A stretch of 11,321 bases of DNA from assembly GCA_025201865.1 (NCBI GenBank), contig MU603305.1:1-11321 (forward strand), read 5' to 3'. The notes under the pieces are model-generated. The model was given only the letters and a program-made list of their open reading frames with translations, did not search any database and was not told the DNA's origin. Origin of the DNA: Ramicandelaber brevisporus (lineage: Eukaryota; Kickxellomycota; Ramicandelaberales; Ramicandelaberaceae). Positions within the stretch are counted from its first letter, which is position 1. Every line of letters starts with the position of its first letter. Positions 1 to 6,021 of this stretch are shown here, piece after piece. Position numbers and translations under genes: made by a program.

Positions 1-521
1 CCATGATGGACTTCCGCAAGGCCGTCAAGCCCAGCTTCGCCTTCATGAACGCCGGCGGCATCCGCGCTGGCATCACCGCCGGCCCCATCACCGTCGGCGA
101 GGTGCTGACCATCCTGCCGTTCGGCAACGCCGTGGTCGACATCAAGCTGACCGGCGCCGCCATCCGCACCGGCATCCTCGCCGCGCTCAACAAGTTCCAC
201 CCCGGCAACAACAAGGCCGTCACGTCCGGCGCGCAGTTCAGCGGCCTCAAGATCAAGGCCACCAAGGGTGCCGACGGCAAGTACGCCAAGCTCGACTCGG
301 CCGAGATCCTGGTCAACGGCGCGTACGCTGCGCTCGACGACGCCACGACGTACGCCGGCGTCACCATCGACTTCCTTGCCACCGGCGGCGACAACATCTT
401 CGGCGGCCCCATTGCCGGCGCCTCGCCAGCGCTCGACACGCTCGACGTCGTCGTCCAGAACTACATCAAGGCCCACACCCCAATCTCGCCGAAGCTCGAC
501 GGCCGTCTCACTCTCGCTTAA
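1..521 (+). CDS. 5'-nucleotidase family protein, C-terminal substrate-binding domain (5' end outside window)
   Basis: This is the C-terminal domain of a 5'-nucleotidase / 2',3'-cyclic phosphodiesterase family enzyme (UshA/CD73 type), which removes phosphate from nucleotides, usually outside the cell or in a secretory compartment. Numbering from the first visible Met, it has the family motif NAGGIRAGI (16-24), then LPFGN (38-42), whose Phe corresponds to a base-stacking residue in the family, then LTG (49-51). DFLATGGDN lies at 123-131 and LDGRLTL at 165-171, just before the stop. The ATG at position 3 is probably not the true start: the preceding bases CC fit the end of an Ala codon, giving the usual ...A-M-M-D-F lead-in. 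The metallophosphatase half with the metal ligands should therefore lie beyond the left edge. There is no hydrophobic GPI-type tail. About 162 of 172 codons end in G or C, unlike the neighbours. The encoded protein is identical to the copy at 10801-11321. The family is certain; the exact substrate is unknown. Confidence 0.9.
   Translation, partial: MMDFRKAVKPSFAFMNAGGIRAGITAGPITVGEVLTILPFGNAVVDIKLTGAAIRTGILAALNKFHPGNNKAVTSGAQFSGLKIKATKGADGKYAKLDSAEILVNGAYAALDDATTYAGVTIDFLATGGDNIFGGPIAGASPALDTLDVVVQNYIKAHTPISPKLDGRLTLA
1..521 (+). repeat. Left arm of 521-bp inverted repeat
   Basis: Read against the reverse complement of 10801-11321, this arm matches at every base but two: C221 versus G (opposite 11101) and G491 versus A (opposite 10831). 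Both are silent third-codon positions (Val and Pro). After the stop codon only three further bases (ACA) agree, then the flanks are unrelated. The outer boundary is not seen, since both arms run to the window edges. Confidence 0.97.
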
Positions 522-602
522 ACAGTACCACCATTGTTAGATATCCTATTGTTCAAGTGTTACATTGTTTAATATGATTAATAGTGATGATTTATGTTTA
601 CT
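522..602. other. Short convergent intergenic spacer
   Basis: These 81 AT-rich bases separate the stop codon of the 5'-nucleotidase copy from the stop codon of the F-box gene, which runs toward it on the other strand. They must hold the 3' ends of both transcripts. I see no AATAAA on either strand and no RNA gene. Confidence 0.6.
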
Positions 603-2903
603 CTACGGATGTGTTACATTAGACCAGTCATCGATAGTCACTGTCAAACCGTTTGATCTGTCGATCTGTTTAATGAACATTGCGTCGACATCTTCATCGT
701 CTCCCTCGTTCCGCTCCAAGTCGATTTGTTGCAACTTCGGCAGTCTTGCTCTCGAGTTCAACGCACCTAGCAAAATGTGTCGCGTCTGAGCAATTGGCAA
801 ATATGACATTCGAATCCGCCGAAGATGTGGATGACATGTTGTGCTGTCAATCAATGCTGTAATCACCGGGTCGTACACTCTCTGTGCAGGTGGAGTGTTT
901 CCTGTTGCTGGACGTTGTGGCACTGTGGGCCGATAGTTGAGGAATTCAACTTCCGTGAGACGAGGAATGCACATGCCAAAAAAGTCCAGTAAGAACTGAC
1001 GTTCATTTTCGACTTCCTTTGCAACAGCTATTGCGTTTGCTGGCGCTGTTTCTCCGTTGGACTGCTGACGACATGCGGCGGTGACATCCAACTGGAGTGA
1101 CAATTCCAATCGTGGGTCTTGGTGATCACGCAATCTGTTGAGTGTATCTGCAATATCCGACAAGACAAAACCGCCTGAGACGTGCCAAATCTGCATGTAC
1201 AATTGTCGCAAATGGGGGAAGTATTGACCGCACACCAGTCGAACCACGCAGTGCACAATGTCGGCTTCCATGATGCCTGGCAACTGCAGCACGCGGAGGT
1301 TCCGGAACGGCATAAACATTGGCAGAACACGAGATGTCGGCAGTTCGAATACGCCGAGTCTCAATGAGCGCAGCTGAGAGGCACGATGCATGAGCTGGCG
1401 AGTTGGGAATGGAATATCCATGCTGGAGCTGTTGGCATGCTCACCAGGTGCACAAACCACCATGCCACACATGTTGATCGACCTCAATGTTGCCTTGGTT
1501 GCAATGTACGTATCAAACACGTGCCAAAATGTTGGTGGAATGGTGCGCCAATTACCATCAACTTCGATGCGACGCAATAGTGGGAACTGACCAGCGATCT
1601 CAAGACATCGGCATTGCGGACTTGGTGTTACAATTCTCACACGAATCATGTTTGGCATCAGTTTGGCGCAGTTTGGCTCAATGATACTGAGCTTGGCCAG
1701 CGTGCGACCGTCTGTAACGAGGTTGCGAACTTTGTCCCCGTTCTGACGAATAGCCCGGACAACTCCAGTCCAGCCCTCGCGCACCTGGAGATAGTCGAGG
1801 TTCAGTAAGCAGTGTCTATGGGCATCATCGTACGCAATGTACCAGGCACTGGACACTAATCGTAATCTAAATCGACTGAGCGGAGGCAACTGTCGCATGA
1901 TGAGTGCGACTATTGAAGGTGTGAGCATTGTGACGGCACTGGTGGAGAATCGAAGTCGCTTGCGAGATGGGATTGTTGTGGGCATATAGCCGGCATCGGG
2001 ACCGGTGATGGCAGCCAGCGCGTCGGTCAAGAGACGGTGCTCGCGCTGCTGTTGCTGTTGAAGGAGTTGCTCTTTACGCTGACGCTGGATTTCATCCTGG
2101 TGAGATGGAGGCGATTGATTCTGTTGCTGATGCGGAGAGCGCCGTCGTTGATGTTGTTGTCGCTGCTGATAATGTACTCCATTCATAGGCGTTTGGTCAA
2201 TGTAACCAGGATTTGAGGTAGCTGGTGTGGGCGGTGGCGGTGGAGGTAGTGGAAGCAGTGGCGGCAGAGGTGGCCGAGGAATAGCAGCAACATGAGGTAG
2301 ACGAGGAGATGCTGTTGTTGCCGCAGCAGTATGAGCAGCAGTAGTAGCAGTATGAGCAGCAGTAGCAACTGTGGTCGACACGTTCATTACTGGAGAATGG
2401 TGTTGACGAGGGGTGATGCGAATCTGATGAGGATGCACGTTGAATTGTGGGCGAGGAGTCGGGCGGTCAGCCGCATAAACAGTAGCACCGTTAACACTGA
2501 CCGTGGTGTACTGGAAATGCTGTTGTTGCCGTTGTTGTTGTTGTTGTTGTTGGTGGAGCTGCGGCCGTGTCGTCGGCATTGGCATTGGCAAAGGTATTGG
2601 CGGTAGAGGAGGACGTGACGCTGCGTGTGGGAAATGTGCGATGGGACTGGCCGCAGAATCGGCAGCAAACGCATCGAAACCACGCTTCATCTCGGACTCA
2701 AGAAACTGTAACAGTGCACTGATGACGATGCTTTGTAATGTAAAAGTAGAGTAATGCGATGTTATGATTGCAAACGCAGATACAACAGCAACAACAGCAG
2801 CAGCAGCAGCGGATGCAGGTGGGGTGAAATAAAAATTGCGGACAGGGAGTGGAATGCGGATAGCGTCATTGATGGCGCGATCACTCTTGGGACAACTCAT
2901 CAT
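603..2903 (-). CDS. F-box protein with Q/P/H-rich N-terminus and LRR-like C-terminal half
   Basis: This is a probable substrate-recognition subunit of an SCF ubiquitin ligase. Counting from the ATG at 2903 (766 residues), an F-box-like segment spans about 326-365. Its core is LTPSIVALIMRQLPPL followed by RLRLVSSAWYIA, matching the F-box pattern of Leu-Pro, an Ile/Leu-rich helix, then V-S-x-x-W. The following ~400 residues contain repeated L/I-rich strands (LRSINM, LRSLRLG, LRVLQLPG, LRQLYM, LRRIRMSYL, LQQIDLERN), as in degenerate leucine-rich repeats that bind substrates. Residues ~100-290 are low complexity: runs of Gln, a Pro-rich block of nine prolines with Leu (about 213-226), and Ala/His/Thr repeats. 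A basic RKRLRF at 314-319 could be a nuclear signal. The frame is open further upstream but without ATG. The start is uncertain: 2903, 2900, or the in-frame ATG at 2690 (MKRGFDAF), which would remove a hydrophobic Ala/Val stretch that is odd for an F-box protein. The specific target is unknown. Confidence 0.75.
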   Translation of the reverse strand: MMSCPKSDRAINDAIRIPLPVRNFYFTPPASAAAAAVVAVVSAFAIITSHYSTFTLQSIVISALLQFLESEMKRGFDAFAADSAASPIAHFPHAASRPPLPPIPLPMPMPTTRPQLHQQQQQQQRQQQHFQYTTVSVNGATVYAADRPTPRPQFNVHPHQIRITPRQHHSPVMNVSTTVATAAHTATTAAHTAAATTASPRLPHVAAIPRPPLPPLLPLPPPPPPTPATSNPGYIDQTPMNGVHYQQRQQHQRRRSPHQQQNQSPPSHQDEIQRQRKEQLLQQQQQREHRLLTDALAAITGPDAGYMPTTIPSRKRLRFSTSAVTMLTPSIVALIMRQLPPLSRFRLRLVSSAWYIAYDDAHRHCLLNLDYLQVREGWTGVVRAIRQNGDKVRNLVTDGRTLAKLSIIEPNCAKLMPNMIRVRIVTPSPQCRCLEIAGQFPLLRRIEVDGNWRTIPPTFWHVFDTYIATKATLRSINMCGMVVCAPGEHANSSSMDIPFPTRQLMHRASQLRSLRLGVFELPTSRVLPMFMPFRNLRVLQLPGIMEADIVHCVVRLVCGQYFPHLRQLYMQIWHVSGGFVLSDIADTLNRLRDHQDPRLELSLQLDVTAACRQQSNGETAPANAIAVAKEVENERQFLLDFFGMCIPRLTEVEFLNYRPTVPQRPATGNTPPAQRVYDPVITALIDSTTCHPHLRRIRMSYLPIAQTRHILLGALNSRARLPKLQQIDLERNEGDDEDVDAMFIKQIDRSNGLTVTIDDWSNVTHP
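2326..2367. repeat. Tandem 21-bp duplication inside the F-box gene
   Basis: Two adjacent 21-base units, 2326-2346 and 2347-2367, differ at one base. On the coding (minus) strand they encode the repeated Ala-Ala-His-Thr-rich segment. The length is a multiple of three, so the frame is kept, as expected for replication slippage under coding constraint. Confidence 0.85.
2520..2552 (-). repeat. Poly-glutamine triplet repeat in the F-box gene
   Basis: On the coding strand this is mostly CAA codons giving seven Gln, one Arg, then three Gln. Further Gln runs occur near 2040-2165 in the same gene. The region is likely length-variable and disordered. Confidence 0.85.
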
Positions 2904-3016
2904 TGAGTTTTTGTGCACAATCGTGTTGCGTGTGTGTTACTCCGCCTTTTCTGTTTGCAAAAAAAACGAATGACGACACTCTCTTCAAAGCATCTTTAAA
3001 ACGAAAGCATTTGAAT

Positions 3017-3049
3017 GGAGAGAAGAGGAAGAAGAAGACGAGGAAGAAG
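3017..3049 (-). promoter_or_regulatory. Homopurine/homopyrimidine tract (CT-rich on F-box coding strand)
   Basis: The + strand is purine throughout except a C at 3039. It ends directly before the A12 tract, apart from one T. On the minus strand it is a CT-rich run about 113-146 bases upstream of the F-box ATG at 2903. Confidence 0.5.
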
Positions 3050-3065
3050 TAAAAAAAAAAAACAT
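3047..3065. repeat. 19-base A12-containing motif, first copy
   Basis: The sequence is AAGT, twelve A, then CAT. The same 19 bases occur at 9794-9812 in the other divergent promoter of the window. A long dA:dT tract in a promoter commonly disfavours nucleosomes. Confidence 0.6.
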
Positions 3066-3237
3066 CGACACACAATCGTCTTGAGTATAACATTTGGTCA
3101 GTGTACTTGGCCATCAGAGTCCAATTGATCTGGGTGTGTGTACGGCTTGGGTGATGTTGGTCTGGGGCCACGGCGGCACTGTCGATGATTTCCCAGTTTT
3201 TCTGCCTCTTCGACGTGTCCGGCAGCCTCATTTTGAC

Positions 3238-3265
3238 TTCTCTCTTTCTTTCTCTCTCTCACCAG
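3238..3265 (+). promoter_or_regulatory. Pyrimidine tract ending in ACCAG (CT-box or 5'-leader splice acceptor)
   Basis: About 24 uninterrupted pyrimidines follow TTTTGAC and end in ACCAG at 3261-3265, about 98 bases before the Sec20 ATG. This fits either a CT-rich initiator region or a classical intron 3' end (branch-like TTGAC, polypyrimidine, AG). No convincing donor is identified. Confidence 0.4.
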
Positions 3266-3280
3266 CTTCATCTCCATCGC

Positions 3281-3350
3281 CAGCGACAACAGCAGCAACA
3301 ACGACAACGACAGCAGCAACAGCAGCAACAGTAGCGACAGTAGCGACAAC
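3281..3350 (+). repeat. Imperfect CAA/CAG/GAC triplet repeat in the Sec20 leader
   Basis: About 70 bases consist almost wholly of CAA, CAG, GAC and TAG-type triplets, ending just before the Sec20 start codon. It is a microsatellite-like leader, probably unstructured. Confidence 0.75.
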
Positions 3351-3362
3351 CTTCCTCAAACA

Positions 3363-5843
3363 ATGAATCAACCACTGGCCGTTGAGCTGGCTGTTCTCTG
3401 CACTTTGGAACAGCAATGCGAGCAGCGTATTGCCGAGATATCATCGTCTGCATCTTCTCTCGAAAGCTCCGCTGACCTGACTGCGATTGGAGATCAGGCA
3501 CGCACGTTGATCGCGTCGCATCACAAGCAAGTTGAAGACCTAAAGCTGCGCGCTGCAGCCATTCCAAGGGAGAATGACCGCCGCGCCGCATCCATCAAAC
3601 TGAGCGGTCATGCTGAGAAGCAGCGCTCATTGCAGAACAAGCTGCGCAAAACACTGTTGGAGGCGAAGCGCACGGTTGATTCTCGGATTCAGCGCGAGCG
3701 ACGCAACATGCTGCTGGGAACGGGCGAAGGCAATGAAAAGAGTGATGGACCGAGAAGGAGACGAGGCGGTGCGAACCGTACAGCCCACAGCGCAGCAGAT
3801 GATGTGACGGATGCATTGCACTCGCTAGCCCAGCAGGTATCTGAGCAGGTGGATCAAGGTGCCGCTAATTTGACTACATTGGACACGTCAACTGAGGCGC
3901 TAAAGGCAGCTGGCAGTGAGCACCATTCTCTCAAGTCTCACGCCACTACTTCGAACACGCTGCTTGGTCAGCTGGAGCGTGGCAACATCAAGGACAAGCT
4001 TGCCTTGTTCTTTGGCCTGGCGATATTCTTTGCCTCCGCTCTGTATGTGCTCAGCAAAAGGGTCCCAACCTTGGGCATCGATACTGTCATATCAGCCATT
4101 CTCGAAGGCACTTTCCCCACTGAGACCTCGCAGTCACTGATTAACACGCCTGTTGTTGTGGCAGCCACGACCACAACCACCAAGGCCGCCATTCGTACCA
4201 CTACTGCTGCTGCCATTACTGCCGCTCAAGTCACTGCATCACTCATCCTGACTGCATCTGCTGTTGCGGCTGCTGCCAAATCATCGTCCACTGCCGAGGC
4301 CAAGGTTGCTGAGCCGCCTGCCCCCTCCAATGTTGTTTTAGAGCGCCGTGATGGTAACTTTGAGAGTGAAGAGCATCACGAAGCTGATAATGATGGCGAT
4401 CATGCTGATGCTGAACACGGTGACCATGGTGATGAGCACGGTGATCAGGCAGATGGTGAACATGGCGATGGTGATCATGATGAGGATGAGCATGATGATG
4501 CCACCCATGATGAGGAGCATCCAGTTGCCTCCGAACCAGCTACAGAGGCTGCTCCATCAGAGACTGCTGTTGAAATCGAGCCATCTCCAGCTGCCGCCAC
4601 ATCTGAAGCCATTGTTGTGGAGCCAACGCCAACTGTGGCTGCTGAGCCAGTTGAACCGGTTGAAACGGTTGCTCACGTTGAGCCAATTCCAACCCCAGAG
4701 CCATCGCCAGAGCCATCGCCAGAACCTGTTGTCGAACCTGTCGCTGAGCCTGTCCACGAAGAAGTTGTTGCTGTACCAGAACCCACTCCAGAGCCTGCTC
4801 CAGAACCTACTCCAGAGCCAGCTTCAGAGCCTGTACCAGAGCCGGAGGTTGAATCAGTTCCAGAGCTGGAAGTTGAACCTGAGGTTGAACCAGAAGTTGA
4901 GCCAGAGGTTGAATCAGAGGTTGTGCCCATTGTCAGTGAGATTGAGCCAGTACCTGAGTCCATTCCAACACCATCTGCCGAGCCTGTGGTGCCAGAGCCA
5001 CCGAAGAAAACCGCTGAACCTGTTCCTTCACCAGCTGCCGTAGAGTCTGAGCATCACAGTGTTGAGGAGCATGTTCCAGAGGCAACACCAACAATTGTTG
5101 TTGAAGAGGTAGAGGCTGTCGTTACTGCGGAGGCTGTTGCTCCTACTGCTACTGCTCCTGAAGCCGAATCAACTCCAACTCCAACTCCAACTCCCAGTGC
5201 AACCGAAGAGCCTGTCGTTGCCACACCTGAAACCACCACCGCCACCACTACTGCCTCATCCGAAGCTGCACCTGAGCCATCATCGGCTCCATCCCCAGTG
5301 CCCAACCCAGCTGCTGAGCAGCATGCTGATCAGCACCAAGTTGTCTCTGATGATCTTGAGTTGAATGATTACTATCCAGATGGCGAGTACGACCTTAACC
5401 AGACTCAAGATGGAGAGCTTGCTGAGCAGTATCAAATGCAAGACGGCGAATTTATGTATGGCGATCACGGCTATGGCGACTTCCCAGTCGACGAGCTCGG
5501 CAATCCAATTTACGATGAAGCTGCCTATGAACAATGGTTGGCTCAGCAAGGCGAGGGTCTCTCCCTGGATGAACACGCTGGTGAACACGCTGGTGAACAT
5601 GCTGCCGAAGTCGATGCCGATGCTATTGTAGCTGAACCTGAGCAAGCGCCAGCACCACAGGATGCTCCTGCTGAGCCAGCTCCAGCTCCTACTGCTGAAC
5701 CAGAACCAGAACCAGCACCAGCTGCTACCACTGCTCAAACTGAAGAGGCTACACAGCCTGTCGCAACACCGGAAGCTGCCCAGGCTCCACCACCGCAGCG
5801 CAAGGGCGGTCTTCGTGGTCGCTTCGCTAAACCCAGACCTTAA
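3363..5843 (+). CDS. SEC20: Sec20-like Qb-SNARE with giant acidic low-complexity C-terminal extension
   Basis: Sec20 (animal BNIP1) is an ER SNARE used for fusion of retrograde Golgi-to-ER vesicles. Residues 1-140 are charged and helical, as expected for the cytosolic coiled-coil part. The Sec20 domain spans about 145-236: LTTLDTSTEALKAAGSEH, then LLGQLERGNIKDKLALFF, the membrane segment at 213-230, and the basic stop YVLSKRV. This order and the D-K-L before the anchor are characteristic. The ATG at 3363 starts this architecture directly. Yeast Sec20 is 383 residues and ends in HDEL; this one is 826 and ends in RFAKPRP with no retrieval signal. The extra ~590 residues are a Thr/Ala-rich segment with a second hydrophobic stretch (284-305), a His/Asp/Glu-rich block (338-386), Pro-Glu repeats (about 390-640), a Tyr/Gly/Asp-rich block (665-730), EHAG repeats (737-748) and a basic end. 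If the first anchor is the only one, this tail lies in the ER lumen. One N-glycosylation sequon (NQT, 679) lies there. The family call is strong; the tail's function is unknown. Confidence 0.85.
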   Translation: MNQPLAVELAVLCTLEQQCEQRIAEISSSASSLESSADLTAIGDQARTLIASHHKQVEDLKLRAAAIPRENDRRAASIKLSGHAEKQRSLQNKLRKTLLEAKRTVDSRIQRERRNMLLGTGEGNEKSDGPRRRRGGANRTAHSAADDVTDALHSLAQQVSEQVDQGAANLTTLDTSTEALKAAGSEHHSLKSHATTSNTLLGQLERGNIKDKLALFFGLAIFFASALYVLSKRVPTLGIDTVISAILEGTFPTETSQSLINTPVVVAATTTTTKAAIRTTTAAAITAAQVTASLILTASAVAAAAKSSSTAEAKVAEPPAPSNVVLERRDGNFESEEHHEADNDGDHADAEHGDHGDEHGDQADGEHGDGDHDEDEHDDATHDEEHPVASEPATEAAPSETAVEIEPSPAAATSEAIVVEPTPTVAAEPVEPVETVAHVEPIPTPEPSPEPSPEPVVEPVAEPVHEEVVAVPEPTPEPAPEPTPEPASEPVPEPEVESVPELEVEPEVEPEVEPEVESEVVPIVSEIEPVPESIPTPSAEPVVPEPPKKTAEPVPSPAAVESEHHSVEEHVPEATPTIVVEEVEAVVTAEAVAPTATAPEAESTPTPTPTPSATEEPVVATPETTTATTTASSEAAPEPSSAPSPVPNPAAEQHADQHQVVSDDLELNDYYPDGEYDLNQTQDGELAEQYQMQDGEFMYGDHGYGDFPVDELGNPIYDEAAYEQWLAQQGEGLSLDEHAGEHAGEHAAEVDADAIVAEPEQAPAPQDAPAEPAPAPTAEPEPEPAPAATTAQTEEATQPVATPEAAQAPPPQRKGGLRGRFAKPRP
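4374..4520 (+). other. His/Asp/Glu-rich segment of the Sec20-like protein
   Basis: Residues 338-386 contain 11 His and 23 Asp/Glu in 49 residues, with no Lys or Arg. The spacing, such as H-G-D-H-G-D-E-H, resembles the metal-binding loops of zinc transporters and metal-buffering proteins. Metal binding is inference from composition. Confidence 0.6.
4866..4922 (+). repeat. 12-bp repeats encoding Pro-Glu-Val-Glu
   Basis: Residues 502-520 are successive x-E-V-E units (LEVE, PEVE three times, then SEV). They lie in a longer P-E-P and A-E-P rich stretch from about 4524 to 5210 built of near-12-base units such as CCAGAGCCATCG. Confidence 0.8.
5571..5606 (+). repeat. Three tandem 12-bp units encoding Glu-His-Ala-Gly
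   Basis: The first two units are identical (GAACACGCTGGT); the third has three changes and encodes EHAA. A second His/Glu cluster thus appears in the same tail as the 338-386 block. Confidence 0.8.
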
Positions 5844-6021
5844 ACGTTAATGATGTTCTTCCTCTCTCTTCCCCTCTCTTTCTCTTTCTCTTTAAGTTCT
5901 ACCCTCGTTAGCTTTCACTTTCCCCCATTCTTTCTTTTATTATTATTTTTTCTTTTATAACGGTTACTTATTGCGCAATGGAGTTGAACACTGTATGGTT
6001 GAATGAATGGTTGCTTAACAT
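5844..6021. other. Convergent intergenic region with pyrimidine tract
   Basis: These 178 bases lie between the stops of the Sec20-like gene (+) and the PPR-type gene (-). The first part (about 5855-5895) is strongly CT-rich on the + strand. The middle is T-rich. No AATAAA is seen for the + strand gene. No RNA gene is visible. Confidence 0.6.
5936..5941 (-). terminator. Polyadenylation signal of the PPR-type gene
   Basis: The minus strand reads AATAAA here, inside an A-rich stretch, about 80 bases past the TAA stop at 6022. Position and sequence fit a canonical poly(A) signal, though AT-rich spacers can give this hexamer by chance. Confidence 0.5.

Larger units (their letters stand above)
2904..3362. 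promoter_or_regulatory. Divergent promoter region between the F-box gene and the Sec20-like gene
   Basis: These 459 bases separate two genes transcribed away from each other, so they should hold both promoters and 5' leaders. On the F-box coding strand a CT-rich tract lies at 3017-3049. On the Sec20 coding strand a CT-rich tract lies at 3238-3262. Each is roughly 100-145 bases upstream of its start codon, a layout reminiscent of CT-rich tracts near fungal transcription starts. A pure A12 tract is at 3051-3062 and a TATAA at 3086-3090 (+ strand). CAA/CAG/GAC-type triplets fill about 3281-3350. The actual transcription starts cannot be read from sequence. Confidence 0.65.
3154..3366 (+). other. 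Possible upstream ORF overlapping the Sec20 start codon
   Basis: An ATG at 3154 opens a 70-codon frame whose stop codon overlaps the Sec20 start as ATGA. Its second half is Ala/Thr/Val low complexity from the triplet repeat, so it is unlikely to be a functional protein. It could reduce translation of the main frame if the transcript starts upstream of 3154. It would be absent if the mRNA begins later or if the leader is spliced. Confidence 0.3.

Noticed and set aside
2904-2918. Start of the F-box frame at 2918
   Set aside because: The codon there is GTG, not ATG; the first in-frame ATG is at 2903.
3281-3350. CRISPR-like or telomere-like repeat
   Set aside because: Simple triplet microsatellite without spaced repeats or a telomeric unit. 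No CRISPR array exists in the window.
3228-3591. Minus-strand frames opposite the leader repeat and start of the Sec20 gene
   Set aside because: Repetitive Val/Ala or Cys runs produced by the triplet repeat read in other frames.
4673-5738. Minus-strand frames opposite the Sec20 tail (Ser/Gly/Thr-rich and Trp/Ile-rich)
   Set aside because: Low-complexity complements of Pro-Glu and Gln-rich codons, with no motif and no promoter context.
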